From NCBI RefSeq assembly GCF_035317345.1, contig NZ_JAYKTU010000012.1: a stretch of DNA of 64,000 nucleotides; one strand, 5' to 3'. The DNA is from Cellvibrio fontiphilus. GTDB taxonomy: Bacteria; Pseudomonadota; Gammaproteobacteria; Pseudomonadales; Cellvibrionaceae. Below, one piece after another: positions 46,355 to 55,317 of this stretch. Position 1 is the first letter of the stretch, and each line of letters opens with the position of its first letter. Both the position numbers and the translations under genes were made by a program. A model generated the notes under the pieces. It saw only the letters and a list, made by a program, of their open reading frames with translations, ran no database searches and was not told the origin of the DNA.

Positions 46355-46524
46355 ATTGGCTACTCACGGTCATTCTTTTATAAAGGTGAGTAGGATACCA
46401 GAGCAACCACCGGCAGCCCAATTGCTACGCGGCGGCAGGTTTGCTTTAGCAGGTCAAAAAGGGTAGATTGCCCGCCACTTATCGATGCTTAACCGCTTAA
46501 TTATTAACCGTTTTGGAGGTTGCT

Positions 46525-47142
46525 GTGGAAATTGCATGCCTGGATTTGGAAGGCGTATTGGTTCCGGAAATTTGGATTGAATTCGCGAAAGTAACTGGTA
46601 TTGAAGAGCTGAAAGCCACTACCCGCGATATTCCCGATTACGACGTGTTGATGAAACAGCGCATTCGCATTCTGGAGCAGCATAATCTGGGTTTAAAAGA
46701 AATCCAGGATGTTATCGCAACCCTCAAGCCACTCGATGGTGCCGTGGAATTCGTGGATTGGCTGCGCGAGCGTTTTCAGGTGATCATCCTCTCCGATACT
46801 TTTTATGAATTTTCGCAACCGCTTATGCGTCAATTGGGTTTCCCAACTTTGTTGTGCCATCGTTTGAATATTGATGAGCGCGGTATGGTAGCGGGTTATA
46901 CCCTGCGTCAGCGCGATCCAAAACGTCAGTCTGTATTAGCACTCAAGACTCTTTATTACCGTGTTATCGCAGCAGGTGATTCTTATAACGACACCACTAT
47001 GCTGGGTGAAGCGGATCAGGGTATTTTGTTCCACGCCCCGCAAAATGTGATTGAGCAGTTTCCACAATTCCCTGCAGTTCACACCTATGAAGATTTGAAG
47101 AAAGAATTTATCAAAGCGAGTAATCGCGAGCTGACGCTGTGA
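46525..47142 (+). CDS. thrH: Phosphoserine phosphatase / homoserine phosphotransferase ThrH
   Basis: The start is GTG 46525, with GGAGG 5 bases upstream, giving MEIACLDLEGVLVPEIWI, the standard ThrH N-terminus; the frame opens at a TTG four codons earlier. The 205-residue HAD-family product has the nucleophile motif CLDLEGVLVP, motif II ILSDTFYEFSQ and motif IV AAGDSYNDTTML. ThrH can transfer phosphate from phosphoserine to homoserine and hydrolyse phosphoserine in Pseudomonas. Confidence 0.94.
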   Translation: MEIACLDLEGVLVPEIWIEFAKVTGIEELKATTRDIPDYDVLMKQRIRILEQHNLGLKEIQDVIATLKPLDGAVEFVDWLRERFQVIILSDTFYEFSQPLMRQLGFPTLLCHRLNIDERGMVAGYTLRQRDPKRQSVLALKTLYYRVIAAGDSYNDTTMLGEADQGILFHAPQNVIEQFPQFPAVHTYEDLKKEFIKASNRELTL

Positions 47143-47176
47143 TAAGTTAATCAAAGCCGGAATTGAAAAGGCGTTT

Positions 47177-47215
47177 GAAAAAAGGGAGCACCCGAACAAG
47201 GTGCTCCCTTTTTTC
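47177..47215. terminator. Bidirectional terminator between thrH and the hydrolase gene
   Basis: A 9-bp core GGGAGCACC / GGTGCTCCC is extended by A and T tracts to about 15 pairs, with T-runs on each strand. Confidence 0.9.
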
Positions 47216-47249
47216 AATCTTATCCAGATATTCAGGTGTTTGGATTCGT

Positions 47250-48002
47250 TTAGTAAAGCACACGTCGGAATAAACCGATTGCCATCTGGTAGCCGAGTAA
47301 CTGCAACTCGGCATCGTATCGATCTCCCTCATCGCGCATAAATGCGTGCACGCCGTTAAATTCGTGCCAGGTAAAATTTACACCTTTTTCAACCAGGTTT
47401 TGATAGACCTTGGCGCGGCCTTCTGCAGGAATATGCGGGTCTTGTTTACCCCAAATCATTTGCAGTTCACCTTTTATTTCGCCGGTACGGGTCAGGCTTT
47501 CGTTGCCGGGGTTGGATGGTGTTAAACCCGAGTGAATATCGGTTGCATAAAAACAACTGGTTGCTGCTATTGCAGGGTGAATTGCTGCGCGATAAGCCAA
47601 GCCACCGCCCAGGCAAAAACCCATAGCGCCGATTTTGCCTGAGTAGTACTCCAGGGTTTTCACATAATCAATCATCGCCTGGGTGTCGGTATCGTGTGCT
47701 TCCAGGGTTTTGGCAACTTTATCGGCGTTGCCCTTGTCGCGACCTGCATCGTCGTAGCCCAACACCGTGCCTATGGGATTAAGTTCGTGGAATACCTCCG
47801 GAACTATCACAATAAAACCATGGCCAGCCATTATTTGTGCGCTGCGGCGAATAGGGGAAGTTTGCTGGAATATTTCAGAATAAAGAATAATGGCTGGAAA
47901 TTTTTTCCCGGCAATTTCGTTGGTTACTTTTGGGCGATACACATAGCAACGCATTATGCCCGTGGGTGTGTTTAGGTCTATTTGATGATCCTGAATTAAC
48001 AT
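47250..48002 (-). CDS. Dienelactone hydrolase family protein
   Basis: The 250-residue alpha/beta hydrolase has the Cys nucleophile elbow AMGFCLGGGLAYRA, Asp in GKQDPHIP and His in NGVHAFMRDEGDRY, the Cys-His-Asp triad of the dienelactone hydrolase family. True dienelactone hydrolases act in chlorocatechol degradation, but most chromosomal members have unknown substrates. A strong GAGGAG precedes the start. No aromatic-degradation genes are near. Confidence 0.88.
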   Translation of the reverse strand: MLIQDHQIDLNTPTGIMRCYVYRPKVTNEIAGKKFPAIILYSEIFQQTSPIRRSAQIMAGHGFIVIVPEVFHELNPIGTVLGYDDAGRDKGNADKVAKTLEAHDTDTQAMIDYVKTLEYYSGKIGAMGFCLGGGLAYRAAIHPAIAATSCFYATDIHSGLTPSNPGNESLTRTGEIKGELQMIWGKQDPHIPAEGRAKVYQNLVEKGVNFTWHEFNGVHAFMRDEGDRYDAELQLLGYQMAIGLFRRVLY

Positions 48003-48072
48003 CTTGCTCTCCTCGCTGTGATTGGATTTTTTTAATTAATTGCTCTGTTCAGTGTTATTTGGTGTTGGGCGT

Positions 48073-49506
48073 TCAATCATGAAAGTTCAGTTCCAGCGTT
48101 TCCAGCAGTACCTTCACTTTAGCGATTGACTCGCGATATTCCTGTTCACTTTCCGAGTCGGCCACTATGCCGCCGCCACCCCAGCAATGAATCTTATCGC
48201 CGTCACACACCAGAGTGCGTATGGCAATGCTAGTGTCCATTTGGCCGTCGGCGCTGATATAACCCAAGCTCCCGCAGTACAGTGAGCGGCGACTGGGTTC
48301 CAATTCTTCGATAATTTCCATCGCGCGGATTTTAGGCGCGCCGGTGACGCTGCCACCGGGAAATGCATCGCGCAGCAACTCTATTGCAGAGGTTGTGTTG
48401 CGCAATTCGCCGGTGACGGTACTCACCAAATGGTGCACATTGGCAAAAGTTTGCAGCTCACAGAGTTTAGGCACCCGCACTGCATTACAGTGTTTGCTTA
48501 GGTCATTGCGTAGTAAATCCACAATCATCACATTCTCGGCGCGATTCTTCTGGCTCTGTTGCAGCCACTGGGCGTTGGCTAAGTCTTCTTCGCGGTTCAT
48601 ACCCCTTTTGATAGTGCCTTTGATAGGTTTGGTCTCTACCGCCTTTTCCTTTACCCGAATAAAACGCTCCGGTGACAAACTCAATATCGCACCGGCATCT
48701 AGTTGTATGAAGCCGGAGAAAGGCGAGGGTAATACTTTGCGCAGCGCGAGGTAGGCCACGAATGGATCGCCGCTAAATTCGGCACTGAAGCGCTGGGCAA
48801 AATTGACTTGGTAGCAATCGCCCGCGCGAATATAGTCCTGAATTTTATCCAGGGCACGATAATACTCATCAACATTAAAATTGCTTTCAAACTTATTGAT
48901 TTTAAATGTTTTTTTTCTTGAATTAATGTTGTTTATAAGCTCGTGAAACCTATTGCTTGTTGTGGCAGAAAGGCACAACTGCTCGATTTCCAAAAAGTTA
49001 TAAGCCGATCCTGCCGCATTCACCAGTGCCTCATTGATGACCAGATAGGCGGTATGCTGCTGATGATCCTGGATAACTACCCAGGGGTAAATGCCTACCG
49101 CCATGTTTGGCAGGGAGATATCATCCAGGGCAATGCTGGGTAATTGCTCCAAACGGCGGCCCAGATCGTAACCGAAATAACCCAGAGCGCCGCCTATAAA
49201 AGGTATTTCAGGTTGAAAAGTTTGCTGCTGCAAGGGCAGCCATTGTTTGATCAGTGCAAACGGATCCTTGCTTGATGTTTCTTCGCTGCCATCTATGTGG
49301 CGAATCAGGGTGATATCACCTCGTGTTTCAAGCAGGCATTGGGGCGCTGCCGCAATTAGATCAAAGCGGCCATAGTTGCTGCCAGGGTGACCGGAGTCTA
49401 ACCAAATAGCGCTTGGTAGGTGGCGCAAAATAGCAAACCAAAAAGCCGGGTCTGGCTGATAAACCAGCGGGACTATACGTGGGTTTGTAAGGCTAAAATC
49501 GGGCAT
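48073..49506 (-). CDS. pabB: Aminodeoxychorismate synthase component I
   Basis: The 477-residue product is a chorismate-binding enzyme with FIGGALGYFGYDLGRRLEQL, the motif ETKPIKGTIKRGMNREED, and DAFPGGSVTGAPKIRAMEII plus RSLYCGSLGYISADGQMDTS. The N-terminal WLDSGHPG region and the PIKGT lysine place it with PabB rather than TrpE. With PabA it makes aminodeoxychorismate for folate synthesis. Length matches the family. Confidence 0.92.
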   Translation of the reverse strand: MPDFSLTNPRIVPLVYQPDPAFWFAILRHLPSAIWLDSGHPGSNYGRFDLIAAAPQCLLETRGDITLIRHIDGSEETSSKDPFALIKQWLPLQQQTFQPEIPFIGGALGYFGYDLGRRLEQLPSIALDDISLPNMAVGIYPWVVIQDHQQHTAYLVINEALVNAAGSAYNFLEIEQLCLSATTSNRFHELINNINSRKKTFKINKFESNFNVDEYYRALDKIQDYIRAGDCYQVNFAQRFSAEFSGDPFVAYLALRKVLPSPFSGFIQLDAGAILSLSPERFIRVKEKAVETKPIKGTIKRGMNREEDLANAQWLQQSQKNRAENVMIVDLLRNDLSKHCNAVRVPKLCELQTFANVHHLVSTVTGELRNTTSAIELLRDAFPGGSVTGAPKIRAMEIIEELEPSRRSLYCGSLGYISADGQMDTSIAIRTLVCDGDKIHCWGGGGIVADSESEQEYRESIAKVKVLLETLELNFHD

Positions 49507-49659
49507 GGAATCTCGTCGTGCGGTGCCATTGCAGGGGGGGCATTCTACCTTATACCTCGGCCGCTGGGTTACATGGACTTTGATGCCAAGCCCGTTTAAG
49601 CTGCCTCGGATTTAATTGCGTTTTATCGCATAAGTATTCGTCAATTAAGGATTAACGTC

Positions 49660-50289
49660 ATGGATATCCTCGTTTTCATTTTTGCTGCAGTAATCGGCGG
49701 CATGGCTGCCTGGCAGGCATTTAAATGGCGCTATGCCAAAAAAATATCCGCACCAAAACAGGATCTGGCGCAGGAGTCTATGGTGCTGTTGGAGCGTATT
49801 GAAAAGGTATTTAAAGTCGTATTGGCTGAAGGCTATTTCACCGAGATATACGACCACAAATCCAAAAAGGATTTTTTTGGTTTGTTTAAAACCAATAGCA
49901 AGGCGCTGGTGGTGGCCAAAGCAAAAGTCGCCGTGGGTTATGACTTTGGCAAAATGCGTTTTCGCCGCGATCACGCCAGCCGCACTTTGGTAGTAGAGCA
50001 TTTTGCTGACCCTGAGATCATTGCTGTGGATACGGATTACACCTTTTATGACATCAACCAAGGCCTGCTCAATAAATTCGACAACGAGGACTACACCGAA
50101 ATTTTGGCCGAAGCTAAAAAGTTGATGCAAGAAAAAGCGCAAGCGAGTGAGTTGCCGGATATTGCGCAAAAACAAATTCAATTAATGATGCAGCAGCTCT
50201 GCGCCTCGGTGGGCTGGCAACTGGAGCATGAAAAAGTATTGGAGCCGATAAAGACCTTGCACGTACAGATAGATGACAATAAACAATAA
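49660..50289 (+). CDS. DUF4230-family membrane-anchored protein
   Basis: The 209-residue product has one N-terminal membrane helix (about residues 2-20), then a soluble domain with the DUF4230-like pattern FTEIYDHKSKKDF, KALVVAKAKVAVGYDFGKMR, and a charged C-terminal helix. DUF4230 proteins are widespread and of unknown role. It ends 9 bases before the DUF2339 gene and is probably co-transcribed with it. Confidence 0.7.
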   Translation: MDILVFIFAAVIGGMAAWQAFKWRYAKKISAPKQDLAQESMVLLERIEKVFKVVLAEGYFTEIYDHKSKKDFFGLFKTNSKALVVAKAKVAVGYDFGKMRFRRDHASRTLVVEHFADPEIIAVDTDYTFYDINQGLLNKFDNEDYTEILAEAKKLMQEKAQASELPDIAQKQIQLMMQQLCASVGWQLEHEKVLEPIKTLHVQIDDNKQ

Positions 50290-50298
50290 GGAATCGTT

Positions 50299-53031
50299 AT
50301 GGCGTTATTAATTATTTTTTCCCTGATTGGTGTAGGGCTTGGCGAGGTTATTTTTTATCAAAACGGTTGGCTCATTGGCGGTATTTTTGGTTTTTTAATC
50401 ACCAAAATTTTCCAACAGGGTGCTCAGCTTAATCGCCTTGAGCGCGAGCTGAGGGGCATACAGCATGCAGCTATGACACCTGCTGAGCCACAGGCTGCGG
50501 CGCCAATTGAACCTCCAGGTGCTGCGGTGGCTTCTGCTGTTGCAGAGCCGCTAACGCCTGCGGCACCAGCGGTGTTGTCATTGGAGGAGCGTTTGCGGGA
50601 ACAGGGGATTGAGTTGCCAATGCCGCAACCGCCGACACCACCGCTCGGAGCGCCAATTCAGCGCGCACCGCGTCAGCCTAATGCCGTAGAAAAAGCGGCT
50701 GAAAAATTTCAAGCCTATCTCAAAAACTTTTTTACCCAAGGCAATCCCATAGTGCGCATTGGTATGGTGGTCATGCTTTTTGGTTTGAGCTTTTTGGTGA
50801 AATACGCAGCAAACCAAGGCATGTTCCCGCTGGAATTGCGCATGGCAATTGTCGCCCTGATTGCTTTTGCATTAATTATTGTTGGTTGGAAAACCCGTGC
50901 GCGTGAAGGTGGTTACGGTCTGGTACTGCAAGGTGGAGGCATAGCGGCAATTTATCTCACCTTGTTTGCTGCAGCAAAAATGTACGCATTTATGCCGGCG
51001 GGTTTGGCATTGGTGTTAATGCTTTTGGTTGTTGCCTTGGGTGTGTTGTTGGCTGTGTTGCAGAATGCGCAGGTATTGGCGCTTATGGCGACCGCAGGTG
51101 GTTTTCTTGCGCCCATTCTTACATCTGACGGTTCTGGCAACCATGTTGGTTTGTTCAGTTTTTATTTATTGCTTAATTTGGGCGTGCTTGCAATCGCCTG
51201 GTTTAAAACCTGGCGATTGCTCAATTGGGTAGGTTTTGTCTTTACCTTTGTGATTACCACGCTGTGGGGTGTTCTGAAATACGAGCCCCAATTCTATGCC
51301 AGTACCCAGCCATTTTTACTAGCGTTTTTTGCGCTGTATTTGTCTGTATCCATTTTATTTTCCTTAAAGCAACCGCCTAACCTCAAAGGCCTGGTGGACG
51401 GTAGTTTGGTGTTTGGTTTGCCCATTGTGGGTTTTGGTTTGCAAACGGCACTGTTGAAACACACTGATTATGGCCTTGCCATCAGTGCACTGCTGCTTGC
51501 TGTAGTTTATATCCTGCTGGCACGCGGGCTTTGGGCTAAGTACCAGCAGACTCACAGGGTCTTGATTGAATCGTTTATTGCATTGGGTGTGACCTTTGCG
51601 ACGCTCACCATCCCTCTGGCGCTGGATGCACAGTGGACATCCGCAACCTGGGCGCTGGAAGCAGCAGGTTTGATTTGGGTGGGCTTGCGTCAGCAGCGAT
51701 TCTTACCGCGCTGTGCGGGCTACCTGCTGTACTTGGCAGCAGTAGTTTCACTCCTGTTGGATGGCGTAAGTGCGGGTACACAGCCGATTATTCGCGGTGA
51801 TTTTATTGGCATTGTGATATTAGCCTTCGCAGCTATGGCAGTTGCCTATATTGCTCATCGTTTTAGTGATCTCTTGTTGCCTGCCGAAAAAAATCTCAGC
51901 CATGTTGCGCAAGTTATCGGTTGGTTGTGGTGGCTGCATGCGGGCTATATGGAATTGATGGCACATTTGCCCGGCGAACACCAATTTGCAGCACTGATTA
52001 GTTTCTTTGCCTTGTCTGTGATTGCCGTTAGTTGGCTTGGTAAAACCTTGAGTTGGCCCGCATTTGCCGCCCTGGGTTTTTGGTTGCTCCCTTTAACTTC
52101 GCTTTGGGCACTACGCAATTTTGGTGAAGGTTTATTCATAGGTTATAGCCTTCACCCATCACAAGGTTGGGCATTGCCGGCGCTGGGCTTATTTTTTGCG
52201 GTTCAGTACCGTTTCTTGTGGTTGCGGCGTGAGTTATCTTCTAGCGGTTTGCTCAGCGTGTGGCACGTATTAACAGCTTGGTTTCTATTTACGCTGGTGT
52301 ATTGGGAGGCAAGTTATTGGCAGGGTGTTATGCAGTGGCAGGGCACCAGTGCGGCAGTCTTGTGGTTTGCGTGTCTGGTTGTACCGCTAATCGCACTCTT
52401 AAATCTCACCAATAAATCTATTTGGCCGTTTGCCGCTTATCCAGCGGATTACAAAAATTTAATTCCCGCCCCTTTATTGTTGTTATTGCTGGGATGGTTT
52501 TTATTTGCGTGTCGTTCCCCGGGTATTACTACCCAATTGTATTTGCCTCTGCTTAACCCATTGGATCTGGCGCAAGCGGCTGTGATTGCCATTGTTGCTT
52601 ATGCGATCAAACGCAACTTGCTCAATTTACAAAGCGCACCGCCACAACTGCGGTACGGTTTGCTGGGCGGTTTGGGTTTTATGTGGATTAACCTGATATT
52701 GCTCAGGGCGATTCATCACTACGCGCAAGTCGATTATGTGCCAAGTGTTATGTGGAACTCGGCCATAGTACAAATGTCGCTTTCTATTTTGTGGGCAATT
52801 TGTGCATTAGTGATTATGAATCTTTCGCGTCGCTGGCAAATTCGCAACCTTTGGTTATTGGGAGCCGGTTTGTTAGCGCTGATAGTTGCGAAACTTTTCT
52901 TAAAAGATCTAAGTGGCGCCGGCACCTTAGCGGGTGTGGTTTCTTTTATGGCAGTGGGTGCATTGATGCTGTTAATTGGCTATCTGTCGCCGATTCCAGC
53001 CAAAGTAGCACAACCTCAGGAATCGCAATAA
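50299..53031 (+). CDS. DUF2339 polytopic membrane protein
   Basis: The 910-residue product has two N-terminal helices, a Pro/Ala/Glu-rich cytoplasmic linker (about 55-130), then roughly 25 membrane segments beginning near PIVRIGMVVMLFGLSFLVKY. The core signature FLVKYAANQGMFPLELRMAI and QGGGIAAIYLTLFAAAKMY is that of DUF2339. Function is unknown. It is typically adjacent to a DUF3999 gene, as here. Confidence 0.85.
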   Translation: MALLIIFSLIGVGLGEVIFYQNGWLIGGIFGFLITKIFQQGAQLNRLERELRGIQHAAMTPAEPQAAAPIEPPGAAVASAVAEPLTPAAPAVLSLEERLREQGIELPMPQPPTPPLGAPIQRAPRQPNAVEKAAEKFQAYLKNFFTQGNPIVRIGMVVMLFGLSFLVKYAANQGMFPLELRMAIVALIAFALIIVGWKTRAREGGYGLVLQGGGIAAIYLTLFAAAKMYAFMPAGLALVLMLLVVALGVLLAVLQNAQVLALMATAGGFLAPILTSDGSGNHVGLFSFYLLLNLGVLAIAWFKTWRLLNWVGFVFTFVITTLWGVLKYEPQFYASTQPFLLAFFALYLSVSILFSLKQPPNLKGLVDGSLVFGLPIVGFGLQTALLKHTDYGLAISALLLAVVYILLARGLWAKYQQTHRVLIESFIALGVTFATLTIPLALDAQWTSATWALEAAGLIWVGLRQQRFLPRCAGYLLYLAAVVSLLLDGVSAGTQPIIRGDFIGIVILAFAAMAVAYIAHRFSDLLLPAEKNLSHVAQVIGWLWWLHAGYMELMAHLPGEHQFAALISFFALSVIAVSWLGKTLSWPAFAALGFWLLPLTSLWALRNFGEGLFIGYSLHPSQGWALPALGLFFAVQYRFLWLRRELSSSGLLSVWHVLTAWFLFTLVYWEASYWQGVMQWQGTSAAVLWFACLVVPLIALLNLTNKSIWPFAAYPADYKNLIPAPLLLLLLGWFLFACRSPGITTQLYLPLLNPLDLAQAAVIAIVAYAIKRNLLNLQSAPPQLRYGLLGGLGFMWINLILLRAIHHYAQVDYVPSVMWNSAIVQMSLSILWAICALVIMNLSRRWQIRNLWLLGAGLLALIVAKLFLKDLSGAGTLAGVVSFMAVGALMLLIGYLSPIPAKVAQPQESQ

Positions 53032-53085
53032 ACGCAGCCATGCCTGTGTTATCGCTTGTTAATGTGTAAAGAGGTAAAAATAAAA

Positions 53086-54492
53086 GTGGTAAAAAAATTC
53101 TGGATGTCAATGTGTTTCGCTTTGGGGGTTATTTCAGCGGCAAATGCTGATGTGGTGCCTGTATACGAAATAAAACAAACGACGAGCACTTACATTCAAA
53201 CTAACTTGACTCACGACATCTATCGCTACAGCAGTAATTCTCAACTGACGGATCTGCTGGTAGTGGATCAGCAGGGCAATAAACTACCATATCGAATTAG
53301 CAAGCCCAGTGCAGAAACCAGTGTTCAGTCTGAACAAATTCCCGTGCGTTTTTTTCCTGTGCCGGTTGGCGCTGCGCCTGAAACCTTATTGATATTCAGC
53401 AGTGCATCCATTCGCTTGGATGACAATGAAATTTCTGTGAGTGCAGAAAAAGGCGCAAATCCGGCGACCGAAAACCCCTCGGTGCCAACGGATTTTTATC
53501 TGGTGGACTTAAGTGATTTAAAAAAACGTGCAGACAAGTTAGCCTTGCTGTGGCCGGTTAGCGAAGCCCACCAATATTTGGAGGTGGAAGTTAGCGGTAC
53601 CAACGATATGACCAACTGGAGTCCAATCACTGCAACTACCTTGGTGCAATTGCAAAAAGACGGTGAATTTCTAACGCGCAATAAAATCCCGCTGAACCTG
53701 AGTGAAATGCAATATGCTTATCTGCGCTTGAAATTTACTCGCGGTGCAGAGAATTTAATTCTTACCCAAGTGCAGGTAGAAAATACCCAAACTTTGGCTA
53801 ACGCTCCTCAAACAGACACTTGGGAATTACAAGGTGCTCTCACCAAAAGCACAGAGTCAGCACTGCGCGCCGAACGCCATACACCGCAACCTCCGGTATC
53901 TGCATGGGAGTTTGAGCGGGATGATATAGCGCCAGTGAGCGCTGTCAGCATCAAGCTGGGCAATATTCAATATGGCGATATTATTCATATATTTTCTCGC
54001 CCAAATAATAAAAAGCCCTGGAGCCTTGTGCATCAAGGTATTTGGTTCAATGCCCAGGTTGGCAATGAATGGCAGCAAAGCAACGCGATAAAAGTACACA
54101 ACAATACCCATGCACACTGGCGAATAGAATTGCATGAATTAGTTCGCACTCAAGTAACCCCTCAGCTCGTGTTGTCACGCGATGCACAGATGCTGGAATT
54201 TATCGCTAACAACGCAGCGCCATATCGCATCGCTATCGATAATCAAGCCACCACTGATCATCAAGCCTTGGGTGTACAAATTTTTTCCCAGCTAATCGCC
54301 GGTAAAGATATCCAATGGCAACAAACCACACTTGAGCCACTCAATCCCAGCTTAAACTCTTTTTCACGCCATCAATTCCACGTCAGTTGGAAAACGGTTT
54401 TGTTTTGGCTCGTATTGATCGGCGCCGTAAGCGCTTTGATATGGGTCGCGGTTCGGTTGGTGGGGCAGATGAAAAATCAGCAGATGAACTAG
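53086..54492 (+). CDS. DUF3999 exported and membrane-anchored protein
   Basis: The 468-residue product has a signal peptide (FWMSMCFALGVISAANA), a large periplasmic beta-rich region with PVYEIKQTTSTYIQTNLTHD and an NQQGNKLPYRI-like start, and a C-terminal membrane helix (about 440-460, VLFWLVLIGAVSALIWVAV). This is the DUF3999 layout. GTG 53086 is chosen because GAGG lies upstream and the signal peptide begins there; ATG 53062 is an alternative without a site. Its partner is probably the DUF2339 protein. Confidence 0.8.
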   Translation: MVKKFWMSMCFALGVISAANADVVPVYEIKQTTSTYIQTNLTHDIYRYSSNSQLTDLLVVDQQGNKLPYRISKPSAETSVQSEQIPVRFFPVPVGAAPETLLIFSSASIRLDDNEISVSAEKGANPATENPSVPTDFYLVDLSDLKKRADKLALLWPVSEAHQYLEVEVSGTNDMTNWSPITATTLVQLQKDGEFLTRNKIPLNLSEMQYAYLRLKFTRGAENLILTQVQVENTQTLANAPQTDTWELQGALTKSTESALRAERHTPQPPVSAWEFERDDIAPVSAVSIKLGNIQYGDIIHIFSRPNNKKPWSLVHQGIWFNAQVGNEWQQSNAIKVHNNTHAHWRIELHELVRTQVTPQLVLSRDAQMLEFIANNAAPYRIAIDNQATTDHQALGVQIFSQLIAGKDIQWQQTTLEPLNPSLNSFSRHQFHVSWKTVLFWLVLIGAVSALIWVAVRLVGQMKNQQMN

Positions 54493-54531
54493 TTTTTACA
54501 ATTCGTTTTACATTAAAAGAAAGAGAATCTA

Positions 54532-55284
54532 ATGGCTTCAAAATTTTATGTGGTATGGGCGGGGCGTGAGACGGGAATTTTTACCGAATGGTCGACTTGT
54601 AAGAAGCAAGTTGATGGGTTTGTGGGGGCGCGTTATAAATCTTTTTTGACGCGTGAAGAAGCTGAGGCGGCTTTTGGTGGTGCAAAACCCACAGCAGGAA
54701 CCGGCCGTGCAGCAGCGAGTGGAGCAAAAATTAAAACCTATAACGCCGCAGAGGTGAATGCGCTACCGGTACAGGTAAAAATTTTTACCGATGGTGGCTG
54801 TGAGCCAAACCCTGGTGAGGCGGGTTCCGGAGTGGCGGTGTATTGTGATAACAAACTCACTGCACTTTGGTATGGTTTATACAATCCTATGGGTACTAAC
54901 AACACCGCTGAATTGAATGCTTTGCATCAGGGGCTATTGTTGGCACAGGAAGAAGTTGCGAAGGGAAAGACAGCGGCGGTTTTTTCTGATTCACAATACG
55001 CGATCCAATGTGTAGTGCAGTGGGCCGTGAGTTGGGAAAAGGCAGGGTGGAAAAAGAAAAGCGGTGAGATTAAAAACCTGGAGCTGATTCAGCAGATTTA
55101 TGCCTTGCACCAAACACTAAAAGACAAAGTGCAAGTCCTGCATGTGAATGGTCACGTCGGTGTACAGGGTAATGAACTGGCGGATCGTATGTCTATCCTT
55201 GCAATTAAAACCCACGAAAGGGAGTTCGCTCTCTATCGCGAATCTCTGGATGTTGTTGCACTTCTGGCAATGCGTGCTGGTTAA
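54532..55284 (+). CDS. RNase H (type 1) with N-terminal hybrid-binding (viroplasmin-like) domain
   Basis: The 250-residue product begins with a hybrid-binding domain (residues about 4-50: FYVVWAGRETGIFTEWSTCK), as in eukaryotic RNase H1 and caulimovirus viroplasmin. An Ala/Gly linker follows, then an RNase H domain with catalytic Asp87 (FTDGGCEPNPG), Glu127 (NTAELNAL), Asp153 (SDSQYAI), His208 and Asp218 (NELADR). It degrades RNA in RNA:DNA hybrids. No canonical rnhA sits beside dnaQ, so this gene may supply the main type 1 activity, though a distant rnhA or rnhB cannot be excluded. Confidence 0.92.
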   Translation: MASKFYVVWAGRETGIFTEWSTCKKQVDGFVGARYKSFLTREEAEAAFGGAKPTAGTGRAAASGAKIKTYNAAEVNALPVQVKIFTDGGCEPNPGEAGSGVAVYCDNKLTALWYGLYNPMGTNNTAELNALHQGLLLAQEEVAKGKTAAVFSDSQYAIQCVVQWAVSWEKAGWKKKSGEIKNLELIQQIYALHQTLKDKVQVLHVNGHVGVQGNELADRMSILAIKTHEREFALYRESLDVVALLAMRAG

Positions 55285-55317
55285 TTAGCCGCTTGTAAAT
55301 TATTGATAGGTTAAATT

